From Macrococcus sp. DPC7161 (GTDB lineage: Bacteria > Bacillota > Bacilli > Staphylococcales > Staphylococcaceae): DNA of 64,000 nucleotides. A model generated the notes under the pieces. That model had not been told where the DNA came from and ran no database searches. It saw only the letters and a program-made list of their open reading frames with translations. Location of the stretch: the NCBI RefSeq assembly GCF_004117835.1, contig NZ_SDSC01000007.1, positions 1-64,000 on the forward strand. The letters are read 5' to 3'. Made by a program: the position numbers and the translations under genes. Positions 46,656 through 57,157 of the stretch are shown piece by piece; position 1 is the stretch's first letter, and every line of letters begins with the position of its first letter.

Positions 46656-46938
46656 ATGGCTGAGTAGCTAGTATTTGAGTGATACTAGCTGCTCAGCTAT
46701 TTTTTTGTTTTTTATTGCGATTGACTGGCTAGTATTTGCTCGATACTAGCCACTCAGTACGATTTTGGGCTGTTTTTTTGTGTGACTGGCTAGTATTTCA
46801 CCGATACTAGCCACTCAATTCCATTTTGGGCTGTTTTTATGCGTGACTGGCTAGTATTTCACCGATACTAGCCACTCAGTTCCATTTTGGGCTGTTTTTA
46901 TGCGTGACTGGCTAGTATTTCACCGATACTAGCCACTC
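46656..46938. repeat. 61-bp hairpin repeat array A, five copies
   Basis: This and its flanks fill the 410-bp gene-free stretch 46622-47031. Units start at 46661, 46722, 46783, 46844 and 46905, exactly 61 bp apart. Each has an inverted repeat (TGACTGGCTAGTAT, 7-nt loop, ATACTAGCCACTCA). Copy 1 differs in both arms (AGCTAG/CTAGCT instead of GGCTAG/CTAGCC), preserving pairing. Spacers are conserved (TTCCATTTTGGGCTGTTTTT). Three CAAACATAT units follow at 46942-46968. Confidence 0.95.
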
Positions 46939-47005
46939 GCACAAACATATCAAACATATCAAACATATCCTGCATATCCACCAAACATACACCTCAAAAA
47001 ACAAA

Positions 47006-47028
47006 AAATCCGCCATAAAGGCGGATTT
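47006..47028 (-). terminator. Terminator of pyrG
   Basis: The stem AAATCCGCC/GGCGGATTT, with a 5-nt loop and a T-run on the minus strand, right after the pyrG stop. Confidence 0.9.
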
Positions 47029-47031
47029 ATA

Positions 47032-48636
<1,605 letters not shown>

Positions 48637-48650
48637 CTAAAAAATAAAAA

Positions 48651-48680
48651 ACGCTCCATTTGCGTTTGCAAAGGGAGCGT
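48651..48680 (-). terminator. pyrG attenuator terminator
   Basis: On the minus strand ACGCTCCCTTTGC pairs with GCAAATGGAGCGT and is followed by a T-run. The upstream arm holds GCUCCCUUU, the segment bound in Bacillus when extra G residues are added at low CTP. Such binding would open this terminator. Confidence 0.88.
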
Positions 48681-48706
48681 AAAATTTATACGTTGTCCTA
48701 ATTAAA

Positions 48707-48749
48707 GGAGCCCAAGTAAAATAATAATCATTTTTTCATCAAATGTCAA
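48707..48749 (-). promoter_or_regulatory. pyrG promoter and GGGCTCC start for reiterative transcription
   Basis: -35 TTGACA (48744-48749), 17-nt spacer, -10 TATTAT (48721-48726), then seven bases to GGGCTCC (48707-48713) at the expected +1. This matches the Bacillus pyrG initially transcribed sequence needed for CTP-dependent G addition. Confidence 0.9.
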
Positions 48750-48755
48750 CAAAGA

Positions 48756-49286
48756 TTATAGTTCTTCTTCCTCATCTTCGAAGTCATCGTCTTCGTCTTC
48801 GTCTTCATCGTCAAATTCATCTGCTTCAACGACTAGGCCTGCTTCTTCTAATTCATCTTCTACATCTTCATCTTCTGGATCTGCTAAATCTTCATCTTCT
48901 TCGTCTTCTAAGATGGCTAATTCATCATCCACTTCTTCTTCACCTAATAAAGTTAATTTAGGATCATCTTCGTCTTCTTCATCAAGAACTTCAAATTTCT
49001 GAACGGTTGGTGCGATTTTTTCTTCAATATCGTCTACTGAATACCAGTCGCGTAAACCCCATAAATTTTCGCCAGTTGATAAGAAACGGCCATCTGTATT
49101 TAAATCTGTATAGAATTGAACAATACGTGTTTCGATTTCTTCATCTTTGTATTGACCAATCGTTTGAAATTCATCGATCATATCGTAAAGATTAACGTCT
49201 TTACCTTTTTCAGTTAAATATAAATAAGCCATATCAATAAATGAACTTTCGTCCATCATTTCTTTAGTGTACTCAGAAATTTTCAT
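48756..49286 (-). CDS. rpoE: RNA polymerase delta subunit
   Basis: 176 aa. A folded N-terminal HARE-HTH domain (about 1-90, [11 protein letters not shown]) is followed by an almost entirely Asp/Glu tail from about residue 95. This is the diagnostic RpoE architecture: it increases polymerase recycling and promoter selectivity. Located upstream of pyrG, as in Bacillus. Confidence 0.97.
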   Translation of the reverse strand: MKISEYTKEMMDESSFIDMAYLYLTEKGKDVNLYDMIDEFQTIGQYKDEEIETRIVQFYTDLNTDGRFLSTGENLWGLRDWYSVDDIEEKIAPTVQKFEVLDEEDEDDPKLTLLGEEEVDDELAILEDEEDEDLADPEDEDVEDELEEAGLVVEADEFDDEDEDEDDDFEDEEEEL

Positions 49287-49356
49287 TAGATTCGTCCTTT
49301 CATAAACGCAATTATCACACTAAATCATATCAAGAATTGTTAATAACTGCAATACA

Positions 49357-50163
49357 TTAGTAACGAATTAATTTTGTTAATCGATTTTTATTGCTTTCAT
49401 CCATCGCTACAAAATTGTTCTTTAAATACACGTCCATATTAGATTCTACATTTACTTCAATCTTTTTAACTGCCTTATAATGTTTTCTAACATACGTCGC
49501 AATTTGTCTAATAAAGTTTTCTTTTACAGCATCATGATTTTCATGAATATCTAATGATACAATTTCAATTGTATCTCCCATTTCACGTATACCTGCGTGG
49601 CCAATCGTTTTACCATCCAATACTAAATCAATATCGTTGCCTTCAACAAGTCTTAATAGTGATACGTAATTTTTATCTAAATCTAAATAATACAAACGTT
49701 CTTTACCAATCGGTCCATTTGGATTCGTTGCTAAATGCAAGAAACCAGCACGTTCATACACATTCCAAGCCCCTTGGTTTTCTGCATCTACTACTAAAAA
49801 TAAATGATCAAAATCTTTAAATACCGTTTGAACAAATTCAGGAATATGCATCATGATTTCAGTACCATAACCATTCCCTTGAAACTTATTATTAACAGAT
49901 AAACTTCTCACATAAACCGCATTTACAGGCGTATCATAACCTTCATGTTGATAATATTGATGCAACACAAAAAATCCTACGACATCTTCATTATCATTCA
50001 ACACAACACACGGTCTACGATTCGGATCCATTAAACCTTCGTCTAATACTTCTAAAGGTAATGACGAATAAATTTTTTGACGCTCATCTAATTCAAATGC
50101 TTCTAAACTTTTACGGTACTTCTCATTATACTGGTCAATTGTAATCTCTGATGTTTTAAACAT
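49357..50163 (-). CDS. GNAT-family acetyltransferase
   Basis: 268 aa with an N-terminal GNAT domain (about 1-155). The acetyl-CoA pyrophosphate loop is FQGNGYGTEIM, and WNVYERAGFLHL is the C-terminal substrate region. A second GNAT-like alpha/beta region follows (about 165-268). Substrate unknown. It lies between rpoE and a VOC-family gene. Confidence 0.8.
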   Translation of the reverse strand: MFKTSEITIDQYNEKYRKSLEAFELDERQKIYSSLPLEVLDEGLMDPNRRPCVVLNDNEDVVGFFVLHQYYQHEGYDTPVNAVYVRSLSVNNKFQGNGYGTEIMMHIPEFVQTVFKDFDHLFLVVDAENQGAWNVYERAGFLHLATNPNGPIGKERLYYLDLDKNYVSLLRLVEGNDIDLVLDGKTIGHAGIREMGDTIEIVSLDIHENHDAVKENFIRQIATYVRKHYKAVKKIEVNVESNMDVYLKNNFVAMDESNKNRLTKLIRY

Positions 50164-50211
50164 AGTCTACCTCTCCTTTTTTTAGATAATACCCAAAAGT
50201 TCAAAATAAAA

Positions 50212-50233
50212 AACACTTCAATAATGAAGTGTT
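50212..50233 (-). terminator. Terminator of the VOC gene
   Basis: The stem AACACTTCA/TGAAGTGTT, then T on the minus strand. Confidence 0.8.
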
Positions 50234-50597
50234 AGAAAAAATAATTAAATAACCATGTAACGCCTAATTCATCCAATACATGTCCGTGCATTGAACCGAA
50301 GAATGTTTTCTCTAATGGCATTTTTACAGAACCAAATTCGCATAATTTTTCAAATGCAGTTTGCTCTTCTTCTAAAGTATCAAACGTCATTACGATATGA
50401 ACGTTTTCGTTTGAAAATGGCTTACCATAATTACTAGATACATGAATGGCAATGGTATCATTCACATGCAGTTCACCGTGTAACACATTACCTTGGTGTT
50501 CATTTAATATTTTAATTTCACCACCAAATGCATGTTGATAGCTTTCTAAAGCTTTTGTCACATTGTCTGTAATAATGAATGGGCTTAACTGTTTCAT
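50232..50597 (-). CDS. VOC/PhnB-like family protein
   Basis: 121 aa glyoxalase/dioxygenase (VOC) fold. Starts PFIITDNVTKALESYQHAFGGEI, has HGELHVNDTIAIHVSS, and ends with a GSMHGHVLDELGVTW motif typical of PhnB-like VOC proteins. Catalytic function not assignable. Confidence 0.8.
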   Translation of the reverse strand: MKQLSPFIITDNVTKALESYQHAFGGEIKILNEHQGNVLHGELHVNDTIAIHVSSNYGKPFSNENVHIVMTFDTLEEEQTAFEKLCEFGSVKMPLEKTFFGSMHGHVLDELGVTWLFNYFF

Positions 50598-50669
50598 GTG
50601 AGAATGCTCCTTTAAATTCTTAAGTCTTTGTAGTAGTATAATAGCATAAAATACAAATGAGGTATATAT

Positions 50670-51482
50670 ATGAAAATCGGTATCGATGCTGGCGGTACAT
50701 TAATAAAAATCGTCCAAATCGAAAATAATGAAAGAACATTCAAAAAATATAAGTCTACTGAAATTGAAAAAGTTGCAGAATGGTTAAAAGCATATCCTGA
50801 TGCACAAGTTGCTCTTACTGGTGGTAAAGCTACTTATTTACAAAGTTTAATTCCACAACAAGCATTTCAATCGATCGAGTTTGATGCAACGTTTAAAGGG
50901 ATTCAAACATTTTTATTAGAGCAAGGGAAATCGATTGACAAGTTTGTCTTCTCTAATGTTGGGACAGGCACTTCAATCCACTTTGTAAATGGCGACACGC
51001 AAATTCGTGCTGGTGGTACAGGTGCTGGTGGCGGTATGATGCAAGGTTTAAGTTATTTATTAACTGGCATTGAAGACTATGACAAATTGACATCACTTGC
51101 CAAACAAGGTGACCGTGACATTATCGATTTGAAAGTGAAACACATTTATAAAGGTGATAAAACACCGATACCAGGTGAATTAACAGCTGCAAACTTCGGT
51201 AATGTATTACACAATAAAGACATTCATCAGTTCTCTGATGCAGATAAAATCGCTGCAGTCCTTGGTGTTGTCGGTGAAACGGTAACAACCGTATCTATTC
51301 ACGCAGCACGCGAATTCGGTGCAGAGTATGTTGTCTATATCGGATCAAGTTTCTTAAACAATGATTTACTTCGTGATATCGTGATGAACTATACGGTACT
51401 TCGAAACTTCAAACCACACTTTATTCCAAATGGTGAATATTCAGGTGCGTTAGGCACGTTAGGATTAATGGATGAAGCCTAA
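50670..51482 (+). CDS. coaW: Type II pantothenate kinase
   Basis: 270 aa, the staphylococcal CoaW of the ASKHA fold. N-terminal phosphate loop GIDAGGTLIKIVQ and the second loop VGTGTSIH. It catalyses the first step of CoA synthesis and is not feedback inhibited in S. aureus. It overlaps the next gene by 11 nt. Confidence 0.95.
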   Translation: MKIGIDAGGTLIKIVQIENNERTFKKYKSTEIEKVAEWLKAYPDAQVALTGGKATYLQSLIPQQAFQSIEFDATFKGIQTFLLEQGKSIDKFVFSNVGTGTSIHFVNGDTQIRAGGTGAGGGMMQGLSYLLTGIEDYDKLTSLAKQGDRDIIDLKVKHIYKGDKTPIPGELTAANFGNVLHNKDIHQFSDADKIAAVLGVVGETVTTVSIHAAREFGAEYVVYIGSSFLNNDLLRDIVMNYTVLRNFKPHFIPNGEYSGALGTLGLMDEA

Positions 51483-52089
51483 ACCGAAATGTCAACCTAC
51501 TGAAACGATTGAAGATACCAAAGTTTACTTATCACGAGATGATTATCAAATACATTACATCAATTGCGAAATATTTATAGAAGAAGACTTAAAGGAACTC
51601 GATACATTAAAGTTTACACAATGTACCTTTGAACCATTCGAGCAAACTTTACATATTACAGATTGCATTTTTGAACAATGTACTCTATCAAATTGTATTA
51701 TTCAAGATGCCAGTTTAAGACGTGTTCATTTTAATCAATGTCAGATGATTGGCTTCTCACTAGATCAAATGCATTTAAAGGCTGTACTCTTTGAAGAATG
51801 TAAATTAGATTATTTTAACTTTGCATTATGTCAGTTAGATGGCATGACTTTTAAATCGATTACTGCAAAAGAAGGCTACTTTTTTCAAACAACGACAAAA
51901 TCATGGCAAATACAAAAAAGCAGCTTAAAGCAATTAAACTTAGTCGAAACATCGCTTTTAGACGTTGACTTATCCGATAGTGACATCGAAGGCATTACTG
52001 TACAACCGGATGATTTAAAAGGTGTTATTCTAAACCCTTATCAAGCACAAGATATTATTGAACTCTTCGGTATAAAAATAAAGGCGTGA
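51472..52089 (+). CDS. Pentapeptide-repeat protein (Qnr-like fold)
   Basis: 205 aa with repeated A(D/N)LXX-like units, e.g. CTLSNCIIQDASLRRVHF and LVETSLLDVDLSDSDI. It ends with a helical cap region VILNPYQAQDIIELFGIKI similar to Qnr/McbG proteins. Such proteins form a right-handed helix that mimics DNA. It overlaps coaW by 11 nt, so translation is coupled. A gyrase-protection role is a family-based possibility only. Confidence 0.8.
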   Translation: MKPKPKCQPTETIEDTKVYLSRDDYQIHYINCEIFIEEDLKELDTLKFTQCTFEPFEQTLHITDCIFEQCTLSNCIIQDASLRRVHFNQCQMIGFSLDQMHLKAVLFEECKLDYFNFALCQLDGMTFKSITAKEGYFFQTTTKSWQIQKSSLKQLNLVETSLLDVDLSDSDIEGITVQPDDLKGVILNPYQAQDIIELFGIKIKA

Positions 52090-52104
52090 GCATGCTCACG
52101 CCTT
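52081..52104. terminator. Bidirectional terminator between convergent genes
   Basis: A perfect palindrome AAGGCGTGAGCA/TGCTCACGCCTT spanning both stop codons (52089 and 52096). Confidence 0.9.
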
Positions 52105-53286
52105 TTCTTTATTTCCAGACTTAATTTTTTCTTCTAATGCCTTTTTAAACTGTTCTATCGTTTTATAATCTCCATGCCAAATACCAATAAATCTTGATGG
52201 AAATTCATTTTTCTCTTTGTAATCACCATCGTAATAACTCAATGGAAACAATATGCCATGCTTTACCGCTTCTAATATTGTGTTAAAGAACGCTTCATTA
52301 TCACCTTCTGAATAGTAAGCTAAGAAATTTTTATAATCCCCATTTAAATAATCTTCTAATAATAACAATGAAGTTGAACCGTTTTGTCTAAAATTTAAAT
52401 CAATCGCATAAATTGCACCTGTTTCATCGGTTAATAAATCAAATCCCGCGATGCCTCTATACCCTGCGTCAACACCATTTTGCATAATATTACGTCCTGC
52501 TTCGATAATGGCCTCAGGTACTTCATGATCAATTTCATTACCACGATATTTACCGTATTTTTCAGTGATTTGTAGAGATGCACCTATGTATTCTATCGTT
52601 TGCCCATCACTCGCATATTGTACACAGTAATTTTTATCTGCTTGAATATAATCTTCTACAATAAATAACTCTGTTTCATTGTCTTCGTGAATTCTTGCTA
52701 AACTCTTATGTTTATCTTCATCGTTATAACAAATCATCACACCATAACCACCAGCAGTTGGATGCTCACCACCTGGTTTGATCACATAAGGATAATCAAA
52801 TTGAGCTAAAACACTTTCTAATTTGGCTTTTTCAATCACTTCTCGATGCGGCAAATATTTGCCTCCTGTCCATTTTGAAAGCAATGTTTTATTATTTAAA
52901 TCTAAAAATAATTGTCTATCCACTGCATAGCTTCCTTCTGGCACTAATCCTTCACCATGTGGATATTGGAAGTACAATTGTTTTCCCTCTTCAACACAAG
53001 TCTTAAGTACATTTTCATAATCTGCCTTTGTTTCATATGTCAAATAATGATTTGGCATATCGATATTCACAGCATCAAAAAGTTGTTTAATTTTATCTGT
53101 CACTGTCGCTTCATGCACAATAACTGGCAATGGTGATGCAATAAGTAACTCACGTGAAGTAAGTAAGTTTGATTGATGCGTTTCAGGTTGTAACCACGGA
53201 TTGTATTCATAAGACGGTCTTGATGAATATACAACTTTGTCTCCGTATAATTCTAATAAATTCAACTTCAAATTCAGTTTAGCCAT
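52096..53286 (-). CDS. ATP-grasp domain ligase
   Basis: 396 aa. The ATP-grasp fold covers about residues 120-340: DYPYVIKPGGEHPTAGGYGV (nucleotide lysine), LFIVEDYIQ, and metal ligands in IYAIDLNFRQNGS. A carboxylate-amine/thiol ligase is expected, but the substrate is unknown. It overlaps hmrA by 8 nt and is downstream of the SAM riboswitch, so the two are one operon. Staphylococci carry this pair, but no role is documented here. Confidence 0.8.
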   Translation of the reverse strand: MAKLNLKLNLLELYGDKVVYSSRPSYEYNPWLQPETHQSNLLTSRELLIASPLPVIVHEATVTDKIKQLFDAVNIDMPNHYLTYETKADYENVLKTCVEEGKQLYFQYPHGEGLVPEGSYAVDRQLFLDLNNKTLLSKWTGGKYLPHREVIEKAKLESVLAQFDYPYVIKPGGEHPTAGGYGVMICYNDEDKHKSLARIHEDNETELFIVEDYIQADKNYCVQYASDGQTIEYIGASLQITEKYGKYRGNEIDHEVPEAIIEAGRNIMQNGVDAGYRGIAGFDLLTDETGAIYAIDLNFRQNGSTSLLLLEDYLNGDYKNFLAYYSEGDNEAFFNTILEAVKHGILFPLSYYDGDYKEKNEFPSRFIGIWHGDYKTIEQFKKALEEKIKSGNKEKA

Positions 53287-54466
53287 ATACTTGCTCCTTT
53301 AATATCTTGTGTAACGCCTTAATTTCTTCTAATTGTGCTGAATCTTTTAACAGTTCTAGCGCCATTGTCGACATGATTTTTGCACCTTGGAACAATCCAT
53401 GGTCACCGTGTGGACTTTTTGCCGCTTGTTCAAATTCATAAGTATGACCGACCAATGTTGAAGGTCCAATTTTAATATGTGGATGAATGGTCGGTATGAT
53501 ATGACTTACATTCCCTGTATCCGTTGATCCGAAACCAAAATCATCGTGTAAAATAACTTCATCATGCATTTTTGCATGACGCTCAAACAAGTCGTCTAAT
53601 AAATCATTTCGAATAAATTCATTTACGCCATTTTGAATATGTGTTAATTTATATGTCGCACCTGCAGTAATACTCGCTCCTTGTGCCACACGGTCGACTT
53701 TACCGGTTAAAATGTTTAAGTCTTTTCTTGAAATACTACGTGTATAAAATCTCGCCTTTGTGTACTCTGGAACAATATTCGCACTTGCGCCACCTTCTAA
53801 AATAATACCATGTACTTTATCTGTCTTTTTAATATGTTGACGCAATTGACTAATACCATTAAAGAAGCTGATCATCGCATCGAGTGCGTTAATACCATTA
53901 TGTGCATTCTCAGAAGCGTGGGCACTTTTGCCGAAAAATTCTACTTCAAATACATCTACCGCAAGTGTCGGCACTGTTCGATAGGACTCATGACCAGGGT
54001 GAATCATTAAAGCAACATCACTTGAATCAAAGACACCATTTTTGGCATACGTGGCTTTCGCACTCCCGTTAACGCCACCTTCTTCTGCTGGACAACCAAA
54101 CACACGAATCACACCACCTGTTTCATCAATCACTTGTTTCAGTGCGATACCAGCAAGTACACTACTCGTACCAATAATATTGTGTCCACAAGCATGTCCA
54201 ATTTCAGGTAGCGCATCGTATTCTGCTAAAAATGCGATATTGGCACCTGGCTCTCCTGAATCATACGTTGCAATAAATCCTGTTTCATGGCCATGAATGT
54301 CTCGTTCAACTTGAAATCCTTCTTTTTCTAATTGCTTAGATAAAGTTCTAGAAGCAAAAAATTCTTCATTCCCAAGCTCCGGGTGTGCATGAATTTGATG
54401 GCTAATATTTTGGTAAACTTTTTGATTTTGGTTGATATATTGAATCACACGTTGTTCTAAAGTCAT
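53279..54466 (-). CDS. hmrA: M20D amidohydrolase HmrA
   Basis: 395 aa M20D family (aminoacylase/carboxypeptidase-like). Metal-site motifs: HAHPELGNEE, HACGHNIIGTSSVLAG, and a C-terminal HTYEFEQAAKSPHGDHG. The ATG at 54466 (AAGGAGG 6 nt upstream) is preferred. Named after the S. aureus high-level methicillin-resistance amidohydrolase. It follows an S-box riboswitch, so low SAM should raise expression, which suggests a role in sulfur amino-acid supply. Confidence 0.88.
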   Translation of the reverse strand: MTLEQRVIQYINQNQKVYQNISHQIHAHPELGNEEFFASRTLSKQLEKEGFQVERDIHGHETGFIATYDSGEPGANIAFLAEYDALPEIGHACGHNIIGTSSVLAGIALKQVIDETGGVIRVFGCPAEEGGVNGSAKATYAKNGVFDSSDVALMIHPGHESYRTVPTLAVDVFEVEFFGKSAHASENAHNGINALDAMISFFNGISQLRQHIKKTDKVHGIILEGGASANIVPEYTKARFYTRSISRKDLNILTGKVDRVAQGASITAGATYKLTHIQNGVNEFIRNDLLDDLFERHAKMHDEVILHDDFGFGSTDTGNVSHIIPTIHPHIKIGPSTLVGHTYEFEQAAKSPHGDHGLFQGAKIMSTMALELLKDSAQLEEIKALHKILKEQVYG

Positions 54467-54484
54467 AAACATCCTCCTTATATT

Positions 54485-54519
54485 AAAAAAGACACCACTT
54501 AAAAGATAAGTGATGTCTT
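54485..54519 (-). terminator. S-box-controlled terminator before hmrA
   Basis: The stem AAGACATCACTT/AAGTGGTGTCTT, then a T-run on the minus strand, directly downstream of the SAM aptamer. Expected to form when SAM is bound. Confidence 0.92.
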
Positions 54520-54522
54520 AAG

Positions 54523-54616
54523 CTTATCTTTCAGCTAATCGCTGTAGGAGTTAGCACCTTACATTTGCAGGTTGCCGGACGTCACTGGGCCTAGTCCCTC
54601 GGTCTCTCTTGATAAG
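54523..54616 (-). ncRNA. SAM-I (S-box) riboswitch upstream of hmrA
   Basis: On the minus strand the S-box consensus is clear: CTTATCAAGAGAGACCGAGG, GACTAGGCCC, the block GACGTCCGGCAACC, GGTGCTAACTCC, and the closing TTAGCTGAAAGATAAG. With the terminator at 54485 it forms a transcriptional switch that turns the hmrA/ATP-grasp operon off at high SAM. Confidence 0.97.
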
Positions 54617-54633
54617 TATTTGATTTTTGTTTA

Positions 54634-54662
54634 ACTATAAGGTTTTTTCAAGTTATTGTCAA
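54634..54662 (-). promoter_or_regulatory. Promoter of the S-box operon
   Basis: -35 TTGACA (54657-54662), 17-nt spacer, -10 TATAGT (54634-54639) on the minus strand, about 20 nt before the aptamer. Confidence 0.85.
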
Positions 54663-54728
54663 TAAAATATTCAGAATTTTCATGATTTCTATCATCATTT
54701 TATTCGATTTCAATGAAAATTAAATGAA

Positions 54729-56357
54729 TTATTGTACAGGTAAACGAATTTCAAATTGCGTCCCTTCACCACTTGAATGAACTTCGATTTTACCGTTATG
54801 AGCTTCAACGATTTGTTTACTTACACTTAAACCAATACCTGAGCCACTATGATGATCTGTCGTTTTTTGTCCTCGGTAAAATTGATCAAAAATATGTGGC
54901 AAATCATTAGGATCAATGCCTGAACCATTGTCTGAAATCTTGATGATGGCTTCGTTACCCTCAACAAAAGTATTAATCCAAACATTCACATCTTTATTGT
55001 GTAAGAAACTATTCGTAATAATGTTATTCATCACACGGTCCATTCGTTCACTATCTATCATCACTGAAATTTCAGTATCATTGACATAGGCTAAATAATC
55101 ATTATTAAATTTCGATACAAAATCCTTAATATATCCATTTAATAACACAGGTTCAGGATGAATATCGATGCCATCATTTTTAAGTTGATACGTCATATTT
55201 AAATCTTTTAATAACTGGTCAATGTATTCTGATTTATCCTCAATAATCTTCGTGAATTTCAAACGTTCTTCATCCGTCATTTCCATGCCTGAATTTAAAA
55301 TTTTAGAATAACCATATATCGAGCTGAGCGGTGTTTTAATATCATGCGTAATGCCTCGCACCCAATCTTCACGTAATTTATTCACCTTTTGTCTATAATC
55401 TTTATCGTTGGATAACTTATGCGTCAATTTACTAATAGCTTTATCGACCGCGTCATACATACGGTATTTTCTTTTTAAATAACCATTTTTATAGAGTTTC
55501 GTATTATTTGGTGATTGATAATGCTCAAGTCCAAGTTGTTCTACCCATGAAATGTAATGAAGTAGTGGTCTTGTTAACCTACCACCAATTAACCATGCGA
55601 TGAAAATAATAATTAAAATGATGATGATATTAAAGACAGAGAACCATTTCGCAAATATCTTTAACGCATCTACAAGCTCTTTATTGTATTTTAAATCATC
55701 AGAGTATATTGAACGCTCATCTTGAACATCCTCATTCTTTTTCACAATAAAGTATTTCACTTTCTTTTTAGTAAAAGTTGTAAATGCATACTTCGAATAA
55801 TCATCCGTATTATAATTTCTAAAGATTTCGCGATTCACATCTTTAACGTTCAAATTACCGATAACCTTTTCTACACCTTTACCTTTGACATACTTAAATA
55901 AAGACATGTGTTTTTTCTTTAAATAGTCATATCGATCTTTCGCATCCACTTCAAATTTCATTTTTGATCTTAACATTGGATTATATTCAACAAAGATGAC
56001 TTCAATATCTTTCTCCGTTTGCCATGTCGAATACAGCCATTCGTCATATTCCGCAAGCGGTAATAATTTTTCTTTGCCTGATTGATAGATGATTTTATTA
56101 TTTTTTTTAACATAAAGTGTACCAGATTCTTTCACTTTATCTAATAAAACCTTTTTCACCTTAACATTATCAGTAGAAGTATCAATATAACTACGCATCG
56201 TAGTCGTCGATTCGTCCATTACATACGTTTCTAATAATTTATCTTGATAAACAGAAAACGCGGCGCCGATTGTGCCGAGCACAACTAATGTAAATAAAAT
56301 ATAAAACAGAAAGAAATAGCCGATTAATCTGTAAATAAATTTTTGACTCAAATTCAT
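54729..56357 (-). CDS. Sensor histidine kinase
   Basis: 542 aa. Two membrane helices (about 12-35 and 237-257) flank a roughly 200-residue extracytoplasmic sensor. A linker, then HisKA (H338 in RGITHDIKTPLSS) and HATPase_c with the G-box HSGSGIGLSVSKQIVE follow. The signal is unknown and the closest named staphylococcal kinase was not recognised. It overlaps the response regulator gene by 4 nt. Confidence 0.92.
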   Translation of the reverse strand: MNLSQKFIYRLIGYFFLFYILFTLVVLGTIGAAFSVYQDKLLETYVMDESTTTMRSYIDTSTDNVKVKKVLLDKVKESGTLYVKKNNKIIYQSGKEKLLPLAEYDEWLYSTWQTEKDIEVIFVEYNPMLRSKMKFEVDAKDRYDYLKKKHMSLFKYVKGKGVEKVIGNLNVKDVNREIFRNYNTDDYSKYAFTTFTKKKVKYFIVKKNEDVQDERSIYSDDLKYNKELVDALKIFAKWFSVFNIIIILIIIFIAWLIGGRLTRPLLHYISWVEQLGLEHYQSPNNTKLYKNGYLKRKYRMYDAVDKAISKLTHKLSNDKDYRQKVNKLREDWVRGITHDIKTPLSSIYGYSKILNSGMEMTDEERLKFTKIIEDKSEYIDQLLKDLNMTYQLKNDGIDIHPEPVLLNGYIKDFVSKFNNDYLAYVNDTEISVMIDSERMDRVMNNIITNSFLHNKDVNVWINTFVEGNEAIIKISDNGSGIDPNDLPHIFDQFYRGQKTTDHHSGSGIGLSVSKQIVEAHNGKIEVHSSGEGTQFEIRLPVQ

Positions 56358-57022
56358 AGATTTCTACCAGACTTCAACATATATCCAGTGCCACGAGCTG
56401 TCACTAAAAATTTAGGGTCACTTGGATTTTCTTCGAGTAATTGTCGTAACTTACGAATATAAACCATAATGATATTGTCATCGACAAAATGACTATCCCA
56501 AACCGCTTCATAAATACGTTCTTTAGACAAAATCATATCTTGATTTTCGTATAAAAATTGCATCAATAAATAACTTTTCCCTGAAAGTTCATGTTTTGTA
56601 CCACGCACAGTCAATAAAGCACGGCGCTCATCAAATTCATATGGCTTATTGTAATGTTGACCGACATATCTTACTAAGTTTGCTTTTATACGTGCAACAA
56701 GTTCCATTGGATTGAATGGTTTCGTGATATAATCATCCGCACCTGTTTTAAATCCTCTTAATTTATCTTGATCCGCTGTATTGGCAGAAACGTAAATAAT
56801 CGGTGCATCCGATTGATTTCTAATTTTTTCGGCCAAAGTAAAACCTGAGCCATCCCCTAAATTAATATCTAATATATACATTTCAAATTGATCATCTAAA
56901 ACATCTAACGCATCTTGATACGTATGTTTTAAAGTCACTTTTTGAAACCCTTCTTTAAACAATAAAAATCGAATCATTTCAGCAATTTCTACTTCATCTT
57001 CTACAATTAATATTCTTGGCAT
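56354..57022 (-). CDS. OmpR-family response regulator
   Basis: 222 aa from the ATG at 57022 (AGGGAG upstream; a longer ORF exists). Receiver with phospho-acceptor D52 (YILDINLGDG) and a C-terminal winged helix (about 125-220, VAVWDSHFVDDNIIM-like recognition region). Divergent from the sulfur operon, so that operon is a candidate target, by position only. Confidence 0.9.
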   Translation of the reverse strand: MPRILIVEDEVEIAEMIRFLLFKEGFQKVTLKHTYQDALDVLDDQFEMYILDINLGDGSGFTLAEKIRNQSDAPIIYVSANTADQDKLRGFKTGADDYITKPFNPMELVARIKANLVRYVGQHYNKPYEFDERRALLTVRGTKHELSGKSYLLMQFLYENQDMILSKERIYEAVWDSHFVDDNIIMVYIRKLRQLLEENPSDPKFLVTARGTGYMLKSGRNL

Positions 57023-57127
57023 ATGTCCACTCCCTTTAACAAAGTTATACCATAAAAAAGAAAAAACATGGGTGTAATTATAAAATTTTAAGTGCATTTT
57101 AAAATTAAATATAGGAAAATCAAACAC

Positions 57128-57156
57128 TTGAAGTTTCATAAAGTGCATGGTATTAT
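57128..57156 (+). promoter_or_regulatory. Promoter of the methyltransferase-mccA fusion operon
   Basis: -35 TTGAAG (57128-57133), 17-nt spacer, -10 TATTAT (57151-57156). Confidence 0.75.
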
Positions 57157-57157
57157 T

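Noticed and set aside
46656-46938. CRISPR array
   Set aside because: The spacers are near-identical and the repeats are palindromic with 61-bp spacing; no cas genes nearby.
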